Of a stretch of DNA of 64,000 nt, positions 1-8,641 are shown in pieces; the first letter of the stretch is position 1; each line of letters begins with the position of its first letter. Made by a program: the position numbers and the translations under genes. The notes under the pieces are model-generated. The model was not told the origin of the DNA. It worked only from the letters and a program-made list of their open reading frames with translations, and ran no database searches. The stretch covers positions 1 to 64,000 of the forward strand of contig UQRE01000001.1 of assembly GCA_900543415.1 (NCBI GenBank), read 5' to 3'. Source of the stretch: an uncultured Dorea sp. (GTDB taxonomy: Bacteria > Bacillota > Clostridia > Lachnospirales > Lachnospiraceae).

Positions 1-53
1 TAACCCCTCAAGAGTGAGGGGAAGGGGAGTTGAAGTGTCGGAGACACTTTTTT
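1..53 (+). terminator. Terminator hairpin at window start
   Basis: AAGTGTC (33-39) pairs with GACACTT (43-49) around a 3-base loop and runs into TTTTTT (48-53). A second small hairpin, CCCCTC/GAGGGG, lies at 4-21. The first three bases (taa) may be the stop codon of a gene to the left, which would make this its terminator; that gene is not in the window. Confidence 0.7.
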
Positions 54-80
54 ATTCCGTTTATGTGGATGTGAAAGATG

Positions 81-107
81 TTGACAATCACAGAAAATGG
101 GTACACT
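81..107 (+). promoter_or_regulatory. Candidate promoter of the cation ATPase gene
   Basis: A perfect TTGACA at 81-86 is followed after 15 bases by TACACT (102-107), preceded by TG. The spacer is shorter than the usual 17, so the exact -10 is uncertain. The start codon follows 37 bases later, behind an AGGAAAGTGAGG Shine-Dalgarno. Confidence 0.45.
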
Positions 108-143
108 AAGGAAGAACCTTATTGCAGGAAAGTGAGGTAAATC

Positions 144-2693
144 ATGTTAACAAGTGAACAAGCAAAACAAAATCAAGAAAAGTACGGTTTTAATGAACTG
201 GTAGAAGGAAAGAAGAAAAGTATTCCACAAATATTTTTAGAGCAATTCAAAGATTTCCTTGTAATCATTTTAATTTTCGCAGCAGTGATTTCAGGATTCT
301 TAGGTGATGCAGAAAGTGCGATCGTTATTTTTGTAGTAATTACGATCAATGCGATTCTTGGCACTGTTCAGACTGTGAAGGCGGAGCAGTCGCTGAAGAG
401 TTTAAAACAGCTGTCTGCACCGGAAGCGAAGGTGCGCCGAGACGGTGTCGTAATTCAGATTCCTTCCAGAGAAGTAACCATCGGTGACGAAGTGATCATT
501 GAAGCAGGAGATTGTATTCCGGCAGATGGAAAGCTTCTGACGGTAGCAAGTCTTAAGGTGGATGAAAGTGCACTGACCGGAGAGAGCTTATCTGTAGAAA
601 AATCTCTGGATGAGGTGCCGGAGGGCGCAGCGCTTGGGGATCAGACAAATCGAGTATTTTCAGGAAGCTTTGCTACTTACGGAAGAGCAACCTGTGAAGT
701 TACAGAGATTGGAATGGAGACGGAAGTCGGCAAGATTGCGAAGCTTCTGAAGACAACCTCAGAGAAACGGACACCGCTTCAAATCAATCTGGATGATTTC
801 GGAAGAAAATTGTCGATCATCATTTTAGTATTCTGCGGTATTCTCTTTGGAATTAATGTATTTCGCGGAGATTCTATTGTAAATGCATTCTTATTTGCAG
901 TTGCTCTTGCAGTTGCTGCAATTCCGGAGGCGTTGAGTTCGATTGTCACGATTGTTCTCTCTTTCGGTACACAGAAAATGGCAAAAGAGCATGCAATCAT
1001 TCGGAAATTGCAGGCAGTAGAGGGACTTGGAAGTGTATCTATCATTTGTTCCGATAAAACGGGAACGTTGACTCAGAATAAGATGACGGTGGAAGATTAT
1101 TACGTAGATGGCAGCAGAATTCCGGCAGACAAGATTGATCCGGAGCAGGAAAATCAGAGAAAGCTTCTAAGATTCAGTATTTTATGTAATGACTCTACAA
1201 ACACAGACGGAAAAGAAATCGGTGACCCAACAGAGACTGCACTTATCAATCTTGGAAGTAAGCTTGGTTTTGATGCTATTGATATAAGAAATCGCTATCA
1301 TAGAGAGTCTGAGATTCCATTTGACAGTGATAGAAAATTGATGTCTACTGCACATACAATGAATCAAAAATATACAATGGTAGTAAAAGGCGCTGTAGAT
1401 GTGCTGCTCACACGTATGAGCCACATTTGTATCGGCTCTGAGATCCGCAAGATCACAGACGAGGATCGACAGACGATTGAAAAACAGAATCTGGAATTTT
1501 CACGGGATGGACTTCGTGTGCTTGCATTTGCGTATAAGGAAATGGGTGAAGAAAGAGAATTGACATTGGAAGACGAAGATCAGCTTACTTTCTTAGGATT
1601 GATCGCAATGATGGACCCGCCGAGAGAAGAGTCTAAGGCAGCAGTTGAAGATTGTATTCGTGCCGGTGTAAAGCCGATCATGATCACTGGAGATCATAAA
1701 ATCACGGCAGCAGCAATTGCAAAGCGAATCGGTATTTTAAAGGACGAATCTGAAGCTTGTGAAGGCGCAGTAATTGAAAATATGTCCGATGAAGAATTAA
1801 GAGATTTTGTAGAAGGAATCTCCGTCTATGCAAGAGTTTCACCGGAACACAAGATCCGTATTGTCCGCGCATGGCAGGATAAGGGAAATATTGTATCTAT
1901 GACAGGTGACGGCGTAAATGATGCTCCGGCTCTTAAGCAGGCAGATATCGGAGTAGCAATGGGAATTACGGGAAGCGAGGTATCTAAGGATGCGGCAGCT
2001 ATGGTTCTTACAGATGATAACTTTGCAACCATTATTAAAGCAGTAGAAAATGGACGTAATATTTATCAGAACATTAAAAACTCAATTCAGTTCCTGTTAT
2101 CCGGAAACTTTGGTGCGATCCTTGCTGTATTGTATGCGTCAATTGCGGGCTTGCCGGTTCCATTTGCACCGGTTCACTTGTTATTTATCAACTTGTTGAC
2201 AGATAGTCTTCCGGCAATCGCACTTGGTCTGGAACCGCATACGAAAGATGTGATGAATGAAAAACCTCGTCCGATGAACGAATCTATTTTGACAAAACCA
2301 TTTTTATTGAGTATTGGAACAGAAGGCCTTGTAATCGGAATTATGACAATGGTTGCATTTATGATCGGATATGGACAGGGCGGAAGCTTACTTGCAAGTA
2401 CGATGGCATTTGGAACACTTTGCATGAGCAGATTGGTGCATGGCTTTAACTGTAAAGCTGCAAAACCGGTTATTTTCACAAAGAGATTCTTCAATAACAT
2501 TTACCTGATCGGAGCGTTTTTCATTGGATTTGTATTGATTACAGCAGTTATGACGATTCCGGCATTGCAGGGAATGTTTAAAGTTGTTACACTGAATATG
2601 AGTCAGTTGTTAACTGTTTATGGTCTGTCACTGTTGAACCTTCCGGTAATACAACTTTTAAAGTGGATCAGAAATAAAGTAAATTGTAAGTAA
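144..2693 (+). CDS. Cation-translocating P-type ATPase (calcium type)
   Basis: ATP-driven cation pump of the inner membrane, P2 subfamily (bacterial PMCA/SERCA-like), probably exporting Ca2+. The protein has 849 residues, normal for the family. Visible marks are the N-terminal cation ATPase segment, TGES of the actuator domain near residue 145, a PEAL sequence in the M4 helix region (the family ion-binding PEGL position), DKTGTLT with the phosphorylated aspartate at D304, TGDGVNDAP near residue 587, and the C-terminal cation ATPase membrane block ending in a short KWIRNK tail. The start has a good Shine-Dalgarno (gaaagtgagg). An AI-2E family permease gene follows 24 bases downstream and is probably co-transcribed. 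Calcium as the ion is inferred from family resemblance; manganese or another divalent cation is possible. Confidence 0.9.
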   Translation: MLTSEQAKQNQEKYGFNELVEGKKKSIPQIFLEQFKDFLVIILIFAAVISGFLGDAESAIVIFVVITINAILGTVQTVKAEQSLKSLKQLSAPEAKVRRDGVVIQIPSREVTIGDEVIIEAGDCIPADGKLLTVASLKVDESALTGESLSVEKSLDEVPEGAALGDQTNRVFSGSFATYGRATCEVTEIGMETEVGKIAKLLKTTSEKRTPLQINLDDFGRKLSIIILVFCGILFGINVFRGDSIVNAFLFAVALAVAAIPEALSSIVTIVLSFGTQKMAKEHAIIRKLQAVEGLGSVSIICSDKTGTLTQNKMTVEDYYVDGSRIPADKIDPEQENQRKLLRFSILCNDSTNTDGKEIGDPTETALINLGSKLGFDAIDIRNRYHRESEIPFDSDRKLMSTAHTMNQKYTMVVKGAVDVLLTRMSHICIGSEIRKITDEDRQTIEKQNLEFSRDGLRVLAFAYKEMGEERELTLEDEDQLTFLGLIAMMDPPREESKAAVEDCIRAGVKPIMITGDHKITAAAIAKRIGILKDESEACEGAVIENMSDEELRDFVEGISVYARVSPEHKIRIVRAWQDKGNIVSMTGDGVNDAPALKQADIGVAMGITGSEVSKDAAAMVLTDDNFATIIKAVENGRNIYQNIKNSIQFLLSGNFGAILAVLYASIAGLPVPFAPVHLLFINLLTDSLPAIALGLEPHTKDVMNEKPRPMNESILTKPFLLSIGTEGLVIGIMTMVAFMIGYGQGGSLLASTMAFGTLCMSRLVHGFNCKAAKPVIFTKRFFNNIYLIGAFFIGFVLITAVMTIPALQGMFKVVTLNMSQLLTVYGLSLLNLPVIQLLKWIRNKVNCK

Positions 2694-2717
2694 AGCGAAT
2701 CAGAGAGTGAGGTGCAC

Positions 2718-3884
2718 ATGGAATTAAATCAGGAAAACATTCGGAAAATTAAAGAAATCATATTGTTTACAGCGGTTATTATTGTCTGTCTTTGGAAATA
2801 TGAGACCGTGTTAGACATATTGTTTTTTGTGTTGAATATTCTGACGCCATTTATTTTGGGAGGTGCTATTGCCTTTGTACTGAATGTTCCTATGAATTTT
2901 GTACAGCGGCACCTCTTTGATGAAGAAAGAATCAAAAAGAGTAAAGTATTACAGAAGATGGCAAGACCGGTGAGTATGATTCTTGTACTTATTGCTGTTT
3001 TCGGTATTGTTGCAATCGTTATGTTTATTTTGATTCCTCAGCTTGGAGAGACCTTTGCAAATCTGGGAAGAAGTATTCAGGCTTTTATTCCGCAGCTTCA
3101 AGAGTGGGCAGCTCGTCTCTTTAATGACAACAAAGAAATTATGGACACGGTTAATAATCTGGAATTTGACTGGAATAAGATTATGGATACCGGAATTAAT
3201 TTTTTTAAGAGCGGTGCAGGAAGTGTTGTGGATTCTACGATCACAGCTGCAAAAAGTATTGTAAGCGGACTTACGACGTTTTTCATTGCATTTGTATTTG
3301 CAATTTATATTTTATTGCAGAAAGAGAAGTTGGGAGTTCAGGCTAAGAAAGTATTGTTTGCCTTTGTGCGGCGTGGAAGAGCAGAGGCGACGGTGGAAGT
3401 ACTGTCTCTTACTTATAATACATTTTCCAGTTTTCTCACCGGACAGTGTGTAGAAGCTGTCATTTTAGGAAGTATGTTTGCAGTGTCGATGACAATTTTG
3501 AAGCTCCCGTATGCGCTTCTTGTTGGAATGCTGATTGCATTTACGGCGTTGATTCCAATCTTCGGAGCCTTCATAGGGTGTGGAGTGGGAGCATTCTTGA
3601 TTTTCATGGTGGACCCGATGAAAGCCTTAATCTTCGTTGTACTGTTTCTTGTATTGCAGCAGATTGAAGGAAATCTTATTTATCCGCATGTAGTTGGCAA
3701 TTCGGTGGGACTCCCATCCATCTGGGTACTGGCAGCAGTCAGTATCGGTGGAAGTCTGATGGGCGTTGTGGGAATGTTGATCTTCATCCCAATTGTGTCT
3801 GTAGTATATGCACTGTTTCGGGAAATCGTATATTTGAAGTTGAAGAAGAATCAGATTGATCCGAAGGAATTGGAAAATATGTAA
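2718..3884 (+). CDS. AI-2E family transporter (PF01594-type permease)
   Basis: Integral membrane protein of 388 residues from the ATG at 2718, which sits 6-7 bases behind GAGTGAGG; an in-frame GTG six bases earlier overlaps the Shine-Dalgarno and is less likely. The pattern is typical of the AI-2 exporter/permease superfamily: two N-terminal hydrophobic helices, a long amphipathic stretch (about 80-150), and then five or six membrane helices with the conserved glycine-rich GxxIGGxLxGxxGML-type end (SIGGSLMGVVGML). Members export autoinducer-like molecules, act as Na+/H+ antiporters or are uncharacterised, so the substrate is unknown. It follows the P-type ATPase closely and ends at a terminator shared with the convergent nuclease gene. 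Confidence 0.85.
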   Translation: MELNQENIRKIKEIILFTAVIIVCLWKYETVLDILFFVLNILTPFILGGAIAFVLNVPMNFVQRHLFDEERIKKSKVLQKMARPVSMILVLIAVFGIVAIVMFILIPQLGETFANLGRSIQAFIPQLQEWAARLFNDNKEIMDTVNNLEFDWNKIMDTGINFFKSGAGSVVDSTITAAKSIVSGLTTFFIAFVFAIYILLQKEKLGVQAKKVLFAFVRRGRAEATVEVLSLTYNTFSSFLTGQCVEAVILGSMFAVSMTILKLPYALLVGMLIAFTALIPIFGAFIGCGVGAFLIFMVDPMKALIFVVLFLVLQQIEGNLIYPHVVGNSVGLPSIWVLAAVSIGGSLMGVVGMLIFIPIVSVVYALFREIVYLKLKKNQIDPKELENM

Positions 3885-3906
3885 TAATAAAAGGAAAATA
3901 GATAAA

Positions 3907-3938
3907 AAGTGGACGCATTCTTAAGAAAGTGTCCACTT
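3907..3938. terminator. Bidirectional terminator between convergent genes
   Basis: AAGTGGAC (3907-3914) and GTCCACTT (3931-3938) form an 8-bp stem. The left flank is A-rich and the right flank T-rich, as expected for a terminator working in both directions between the permease and the convergent nuclease gene. Confidence 0.7.
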
Positions 3939-3946
3939 CTTATGTA

Positions 3947-4843
3947 TTAATTGTCTTTTTTATATATTGCGTTGTAAATTTGTTCAAGATTATAGTCGGG
4001 AGCGAAGTTTTTTGCTACAGCACAGAGGTGTCGGATAGTATCCGCATCTTCCTCCAGTTCTTCAGCGATCGTTTCGGGAGTTTTATCTTTGCGGAGTTTT
4101 TTGGTGAGTTGTTCTAATAATTTGAATTTTCTGCCTTCTTCTCGGCCTTCTTCACGCCCTTCTTCCCGTTCATAATATTTTTCTTCCCATGCCTGCATAT
4201 ATTTCACTCCAATTTCTTCGTTGGACTTAACCTTTTGCACACGCTGATGGATTCGTTTGATGCGATCACTGGTTGAATGTTCAGCTACTTGATTTGTAGT
4301 ATTTTCCAGATAGTGCAGAAATTCGACAAGTTCCGGCGATACTTCTTCAGGATTTGTACCACGGGTATTTAAGAAAATTTTAGTAGCACCATCATTTAGT
4401 CCGCATTCAGGTCGTTCTTCACATTTATAATTGAAAGTATAACGATATAATCCTAATCCGAATGGGTCAAATGGTGTGATGATAATGATAAATGATCGAT
4501 TCAGAATGTTATAATTGGGAATACCGGGCTCCATTAAGCTGGTGTCAATCATTGCCTGATAGTAACGGCTTCTTTTAGCTAAATCAGTCTGACGTTTTTT
4601 CTGCATCTCTGTGTTGTAAATGCTTTTATCCTCGTCCATTGAACAAACATCCATACGGATAGAACGAATGGCGGGTGAGACTCGGAGTTCTTTCTCGGTT
4701 TCATTTTGTGTAAGCAGTGGAACAGTATGCCCAAAGATGATGCTGAGAGCATCTTGATGTGCCTGAGGGTCTTCCATTACTTCATCAAATAAAAAGCGGT
4801 CAGTAAGGTTTAAGTCACTTAACGGTATTAAATTTTGTTTCAT
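3947..4843 (-). CDS. Rpn-family PD-(D/E)XK nuclease (putative transposase)
   Basis: Belongs to the recombination-promoting nuclease / PD-(D/E)XK nuclease family transposase group, cytoplasmic DNA endonucleases related to RpnA that promote recA-independent recombination. The N-terminal pattern LTDRFLFDEVM, the core IRMDVCS...YNTEMQ (the D...E-x-Q catalytic arrangement) and RSRYYQAMID are the family signature. The tail has a run of EEGRE repeats (EREEGREEGREEGR), a low-complexity helical linker common in the family. The ATG at 4843 was chosen because AAAGGAGAA precedes it; an in-frame ATG 24 bases upstream lacks a ribosome site. It has 298 residues and appears intact. It is commonly multi-copy in Lachnospiraceae. 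No terminal inverted repeats were recognised around it. Confidence 0.85.
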   Translation of the reverse strand: MKQNLIPLSDLNLTDRFLFDEVMEDPQAHQDALSIIFGHTVPLLTQNETEKELRVSPAIRSIRMDVCSMDEDKSIYNTEMQKKRQTDLAKRSRYYQAMIDTSLMEPGIPNYNILNRSFIIIITPFDPFGLGLYRYTFNYKCEERPECGLNDGATKIFLNTRGTNPEEVSPELVEFLHYLENTTNQVAEHSTSDRIKRIHQRVQKVKSNEEIGVKYMQAWEEKYYEREEGREEGREEGRKFKLLEQLTKKLRKDKTPETIAEELEEDADTIRHLCAVAKNFAPDYNLEQIYNAIYKKDN

Positions 4844-5217
4844 ATGTTTCTCCTTTGATTTTATCATAAAGTTTTTTTAGTGCATAGATAAAATTAGGAA
4901 AATACAGTCATAGGCATCACTCCTGTACATTTAATGAATCAAACATTGGAATCTTCGATGAAAACATCCTGAAATTATAGATTAATAGAATATTTGAATT
5001 GTAAAATATAGTAACACAGGAATGAAAGGAAGACAAGAGAATAAGATAATCAAGAAGGGAAAGGATATATCAGAGCAATTCAAAGGAAATGTGAAGTAAT
5101 ATGTGAGAAAAACAAAAAACCACTGGATTTTTAAAATCAGTGATTTTTTGTTGGAAAATGATATATATCGTTTGTGAAGGTATATAAAGTAAAAAGAAAA
5201 TGATTAATAAGTAGTAT
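4844..5217. other. Gene-free stretch between nuclease and GH172 remnant
   Basis: About 370 A+T-rich bases with no convincing open frame. It must hold the promoter of the leftward nuclease gene. The one clear structure is an imperfect long hairpin at 5114-5149 (AAAACCACTGGATTTT against AAAATCAGTGATTTTTT), A-rich on the left and T-rich on the right, so usable as a terminator in either direction. Confidence 0.5.
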
Positions 5218-5252
5218 CTGCTGGTTAAGTCCGTGTGGGACTTAATCAGCAG
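5218..5252. repeat. 15-bp inverted repeat at the edge of the GH172 fragment
   Basis: CTGCTGGTTAAGTCC (5218-5232) is the reverse complement of GGACTTAATCAGCAG (5238-5252) apart from one G/T wobble position, with a 5-base loop. There is no T-run, so it is not an ordinary terminator. Recognisable GH172 sequence begins immediately after the right arm, which suggests the hairpin marks a deletion or insertion junction. Confidence 0.6.
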
Positions 5253-5756
5253 ACACTAATTATAGATGGAATAAAAGGAAGAGGACAATATATAGGAACA
5301 TATATTGCCCTATCGACATTACAAAGATATTGGTGGGGAGAAGTAAAGTTTTATATTGACGGAGATGAAGAATATCCAACGATTTGTGGAACCGGTATGG
5401 AAGATTATTTCGGCGGTTCCTGGAGTTTTGCAAAACAGGAAGCGGGAAAGACAATAGAACAGACCTATACGACTTCTTTTCTTGGATATCCGTATTATTC
5501 CAGACATGATGATCTTACAAAGAATCCATATCATAATGATGATTGCCCGCCTATGAGAGGCTTCTATCGGTGGCATGTGAGAGATCCAATCTTTTTTGAA
5601 GAAAATCTTAAGGTAACAGTTCAGCAAATTGGTGTAGGACATAACGGATTGTTTGAACGACAGGATGACTTGTCAAGTGTTGCGTATTGGTATCAAAATG
5701 AGCCTCACAATACATTTCCGAATCTTCTCGATAAAGAAAAAAGATGGCCGAGATAG
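5235..5756 (+). pseudogene. Truncated DUF2961 / glycoside hydrolase family 172 remnant
   Basis: The frame encodes only the C-terminal ~165 residues of a DUF2961 (GH172) protein, a family containing difructose dianhydride I synthase/hydrolase. Recognisable family features are GRGQYIGTY, the FYIDGD strand, GTGMEDYFGGS and the later GFYRWH...DPI...F segment with GHNG. Full members are roughly 350 residues or more, and the N-terminal half with the catalytic start is missing. The formal start GTG lies inside the 5218-5252 hairpin and has no Shine-Dalgarno, so the fragment is probably not translated. It sits 38 bases upstream of the GH32 gene, which fits a former fructan/difructose utilisation operon. 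Confidence 0.75.
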
Positions 5757-5794
5757 GAAACAACAATGAATACAGATAATCTGGAGGGTTTTTT

Positions 5795-7279
5795 ATGTCT
5801 AGAGAATTAATGCAGCAAAATATCCAGAAAGCCCAGTTGGAAATTGATGCTAAAAAAGATATTGTTAAAAATGGGAAGATGCGTCAGCATTATCACTTTA
5901 TGGCACAGACAGGGTGGATCAACGATCCGTATGGACTGATTTATTATAAAGGGAAATATCATTTTTTCTTCCAATACAATCCATACTATGGCTTTTGGGA
6001 TTGTATGCACTGGGGACACGCAGTAAGTGAAGATCTTGTTCATTGGGAATATCTTCCTCTTGCGCTGGCGCCTTCTGAGAATTATGACAATCATCCTCGC
6101 GGAGGCTGTTTTTCAGGAAGTGTCATCGAGCATGATGGAAAATTATTCTTAATGTTTACAGGAACAGCCAATAACGGAGATGGATTCGAACAGACGCAGT
6201 GTATTGCATACAGTGAAGACGGAATTCATTTTGAAAAATACGAAGGCAATCCGGTGCTGACAGCGCCAGAAGGAATTCCGACTGATTTCTTCAGAGATCC
6301 TAAGATATGGAAGCATGAAGATACTTATTATATGGTATGTGGTGCAAGCAGAAACCATAAAGCGCAGGCTCTTCTGTATCGTTATAAAGATATGTTTCAT
6401 TGGGAGTTCTTCAATGTGCTTGCAGAGAGCCGCGGTGAGTGGGGCTACATGTGGGAGTGCCCGGATTTCTATCCACTTGGTGATAAATATGTCTTAATGT
6501 TCTCCCCTATGGGAGTAGGTGATCGTACGGTTGTGTATCTGGTGGGTGACTTTGATTATCAGACCGGAAAATTTGATTACCATGTAAATGGTGAAATTGA
6601 CTGGGGATTCGATTACTACGCACCACAGTCCTTTGAAGCACCGGACGGACGCCGGATTATTGTAGGATGGGCAAATGCGTGGGACTGGATGCCATTTTGG
6701 AAGGACTGGGGACCGACTTATCAGGAAGGCTGGTGCGGTTTTTATAATATACCAAGAGAAGTGCGATTGATGGAAGATAATACGTTACAGTTTATACCGG
6801 TGAAAGAAATGGAATTGCTCCCACAAGAAGAGTGGAAGCAGGAGCAGATGTCTGTAGGCGAAGAAAGACAGGCTGTAAAAGCAGGAGATGGAATTTCCTA
6901 TGAATGGAAATTTAAAGTCGATCTCGAACAGACAGATGCAACAGCATTGAAAATTATCATGCGAAGCGGTGAAGGAAAAGAGACGGTATGCACGCTTGAT
7001 TTTGCGGAAAGCAAAATGTCCGTAGACCGCAATCACTCAGACGGATGGAGCAAAGGAATATCTGAAAGTATTTTGTATCTTCAGGACAAAAAAGAATTAG
7101 ATATCCATATTTTCTCCGATCAGAGTTCCGTAGAGATCTTCACTGACCAGTATCGAAACAATCACTCGCTGAACATTTATGCCGGAAATGAGCAAAACGA
7201 GACTTATGTATGTGCCCGTGGTGGAAAAGTGGTTCTTAAGGATATGGAAACATATGGATTAGGAGAATGTTACCGATAA
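5795..7279 (+). CDS. scrB: Sucrose-6-phosphate hydrolase / beta-fructosidase (GH32)
   Basis: Cytoplasmic GH32 enzyme (494 residues, no signal peptide) that cleaves sucrose 6-phosphate, or sucrose/short fructans, into glucose(-6-P) and fructose. The three acidic blocks of the family are present: WINDPYG with the nucleophile at D44, FRDPK with the transition-state aspartate at D168, and WECPD with the acid/base at E221. The Asn usual in WxNDPNG is replaced by Tyr. A C-terminal beta-sandwich domain (about 330-494) includes the conserved SSVEIFTDQ strand. The start has a GGAGG ribosome site. The next gene is a broken fructokinase 12 bases downstream, i.e. the standard scrB-scrK order. No PTS or ABC sugar transporter is seen nearby, so uptake must be encoded elsewhere or be lost. 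Confidence 0.9.
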   Translation: MSRELMQQNIQKAQLEIDAKKDIVKNGKMRQHYHFMAQTGWINDPYGLIYYKGKYHFFFQYNPYYGFWDCMHWGHAVSEDLVHWEYLPLALAPSENYDNHPRGGCFSGSVIEHDGKLFLMFTGTANNGDGFEQTQCIAYSEDGIHFEKYEGNPVLTAPEGIPTDFFRDPKIWKHEDTYYMVCGASRNHKAQALLYRYKDMFHWEFFNVLAESRGEWGYMWECPDFYPLGDKYVLMFSPMGVGDRTVVYLVGDFDYQTGKFDYHVNGEIDWGFDYYAPQSFEAPDGRRIIVGWANAWDWMPFWKDWGPTYQEGWCGFYNIPREVRLMEDNTLQFIPVKEMELLPQEEWKQEQMSVGEERQAVKAGDGISYEWKFKVDLEQTDATALKIIMRSGEGKETVCTLDFAESKMSVDRNHSDGWSKGISESILYLQDKKELDIHIFSDQSSVEIFTDQYRNNHSLNIYAGNEQNETYVCARGGKVVLKDMETYGLGECYR

Positions 7280-7291
7280 AGGAGAAGAGCT

Positions 7292-8183
7292 ATGCAGAAG
7301 CAGTATGATGTGACAGCGTTGGGAGAATTGTTAATTGATTTTACTGAAAATGGAGTGAGTGAACAGGGAAATGCGCTGTTAGAAGCGAATCCGGGAGGCG
7401 CACCCTGTAATGTGCTTGCGATGTTACAGAAATTGGGGAAGCGTACCGCTTTTATCGGGAAAGTTGGAAAAGATCAATTTGGCAGATTGTTAAAGGAAAC
7501 CATTGAGTCGGCAGGGATTGACTCTAGAAATCTGGTAATGGACGAAGAGGTAAACACAACACTTGCTTTTGTTCACACAGATAAAGATGGTGACAGAGAT
7601 TTTTCATTTCGGAACCTTGTCTTTTACGCATGAAGAAGTAAAAGAGGCAACAAAATTTGCAGTAAAATGTGCGAAAGAAGCAGGAATACATATTTCCTTT
7701 GATCCAAACTTGCGGGAACCTCTGTGGAAAGATCTGGAGGACGCAAAGAAAGCAATGGCTTATGGTTTTCAAAATTGTGACATATTGAAAATTGCAGATA
7801 ATGAATTACAGTTTTTTACCGGAGAAGAAGAGTTTGATCAAGCAGTATCTATTCTTCAGGAGAACTATAAGGTTCCGCTGATATGTATGACACTTGGAAA
7901 AGACGGAAGTCGCGCTTACTATAAAGGAAAGAGAGTATTTGCAAAACCATTTCTTCAAGATGCAACGATTGAAACAACAGGAGTCGGAGATACATTTACA
8001 GGGTGTATGTTGAATTTTGTTCTCGAAAAAAGGTTGGATGATCTGACAGAAAGTGATCTGGCAGAAATGTTAATATTTGCCAATGCGGGAGCATCATTGA
8101 TTACAACCAGGAGAGGCGCGTTGAAGGTTATGCCTGAAAAAGAAGAAATTGAAAAAATTATACAGGGATGTTGTGGTTCATAG
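7292..8183 (+). pseudogene. scrK: Fructokinase (PfkB family), broken by internal deletion
   Basis: Two overlapping frames together give a ribokinase-family fructokinase closely matching the intact copy at 13214-14179. The first frame runs from MQKQYD to DGDRDFSF, then reads RNLVFYA and stops at 7633. The homologous sequence resumes in another frame at FHFGTLS. Compared with the intact copy, a segment from YRNPGAD to SKAFHF is missing; length bookkeeping gives about 83 bp, not a multiple of three. The join falls at TTTCATTT, which encodes both DFSF and FHF in the two frames, so deletion between short direct repeats is likely. The GAGD anion-hole motif reads GVGD here, a second difference. It sits 12 bases behind the GH32 gene with a good Shine-Dalgarno. 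The product would be inactive. Confidence 0.9.
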
Positions 8184-8207
8184 GAACCACAATGTCCCTA
8201 ATTTTTT
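8164..8207 (+). terminator. Terminator overlapping the end of the broken fructokinase
   Basis: AGGGA plus TTGTGGTTC pair with GAACCACAA plus TCCCT, with a small TG/TG internal loop, and are followed by ATTTTTT (8201-8207). The stop codon of the pseudogene lies in the loop. Confidence 0.8.
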
Positions 8208-8641
8208 AACATTTTTTTGAATTGAGTTTACCGGATAACGTATATGAAGAGAATCTAAAAAAGTTAAACTTATGAAAAAGGCTTGATTTTTCAAGGAAAA
8301 TCAAGATAATAAAAAGTGAGGTGGGATGGATTTTGGGAGAAGTAGACGGTATGGGCTGTTTTCGATCTGGGGTTTATAGGAATAGGTACAGGACCTATGA
8401 AAGTTTTTATGATACCATTTATTCTGACACGATGTACCCGAATGATTTAAGACCAAAAGAGAATCATGGATATAGGACAAAGCATAGAGGTTAAATAGTT
8501 TTTAAAGAAGCGTTTTTAGGCAGGTGAATGATAACCTGCCTATTATTTTCTGGAAAAATCAAAAAAATAAATTATTTAGAGAAAAGTTGTAACGAAAGCA
8601 GATTTTCTCCGACTAACCTATGAAGAAGGAGGTGAGCAGTT
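8208..8641. other. Intergenic stretch with hairpins and a doubtful short frame
   Basis: No gene I can support. A 9-bp hairpin CTTGATTTT/AAAATCAAG lies at 8282-8305. Short frames follow GTGAGGTGGG: one of 17 codons from the ATG at 8326, and one from GTG 8321 (or ATG 8351) to the stop at 8492. Both are unlike anything I recognise and may be remnants of a frameshifted gene. A clear terminator follows at 8518-8550, so something is or was transcribed here. Confidence 0.35.
8518..8550 (+). terminator. Terminator upstream of the sigma factor gene
   Basis: AGGCAGGT (8518-8525) pairs with ACCTGCCT (8534-8541), an 8-bp stem with an 8-base loop, followed by TATTATTTTC. Confidence 0.75.

Noticed and set aside
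8321..8494. Small protein gene of 47-57 codons
   Set aside because: Two overlapping short frames compete, neither resembles a known family, and only the flanking hairpins suggest transcription. Reported as a gap instead.
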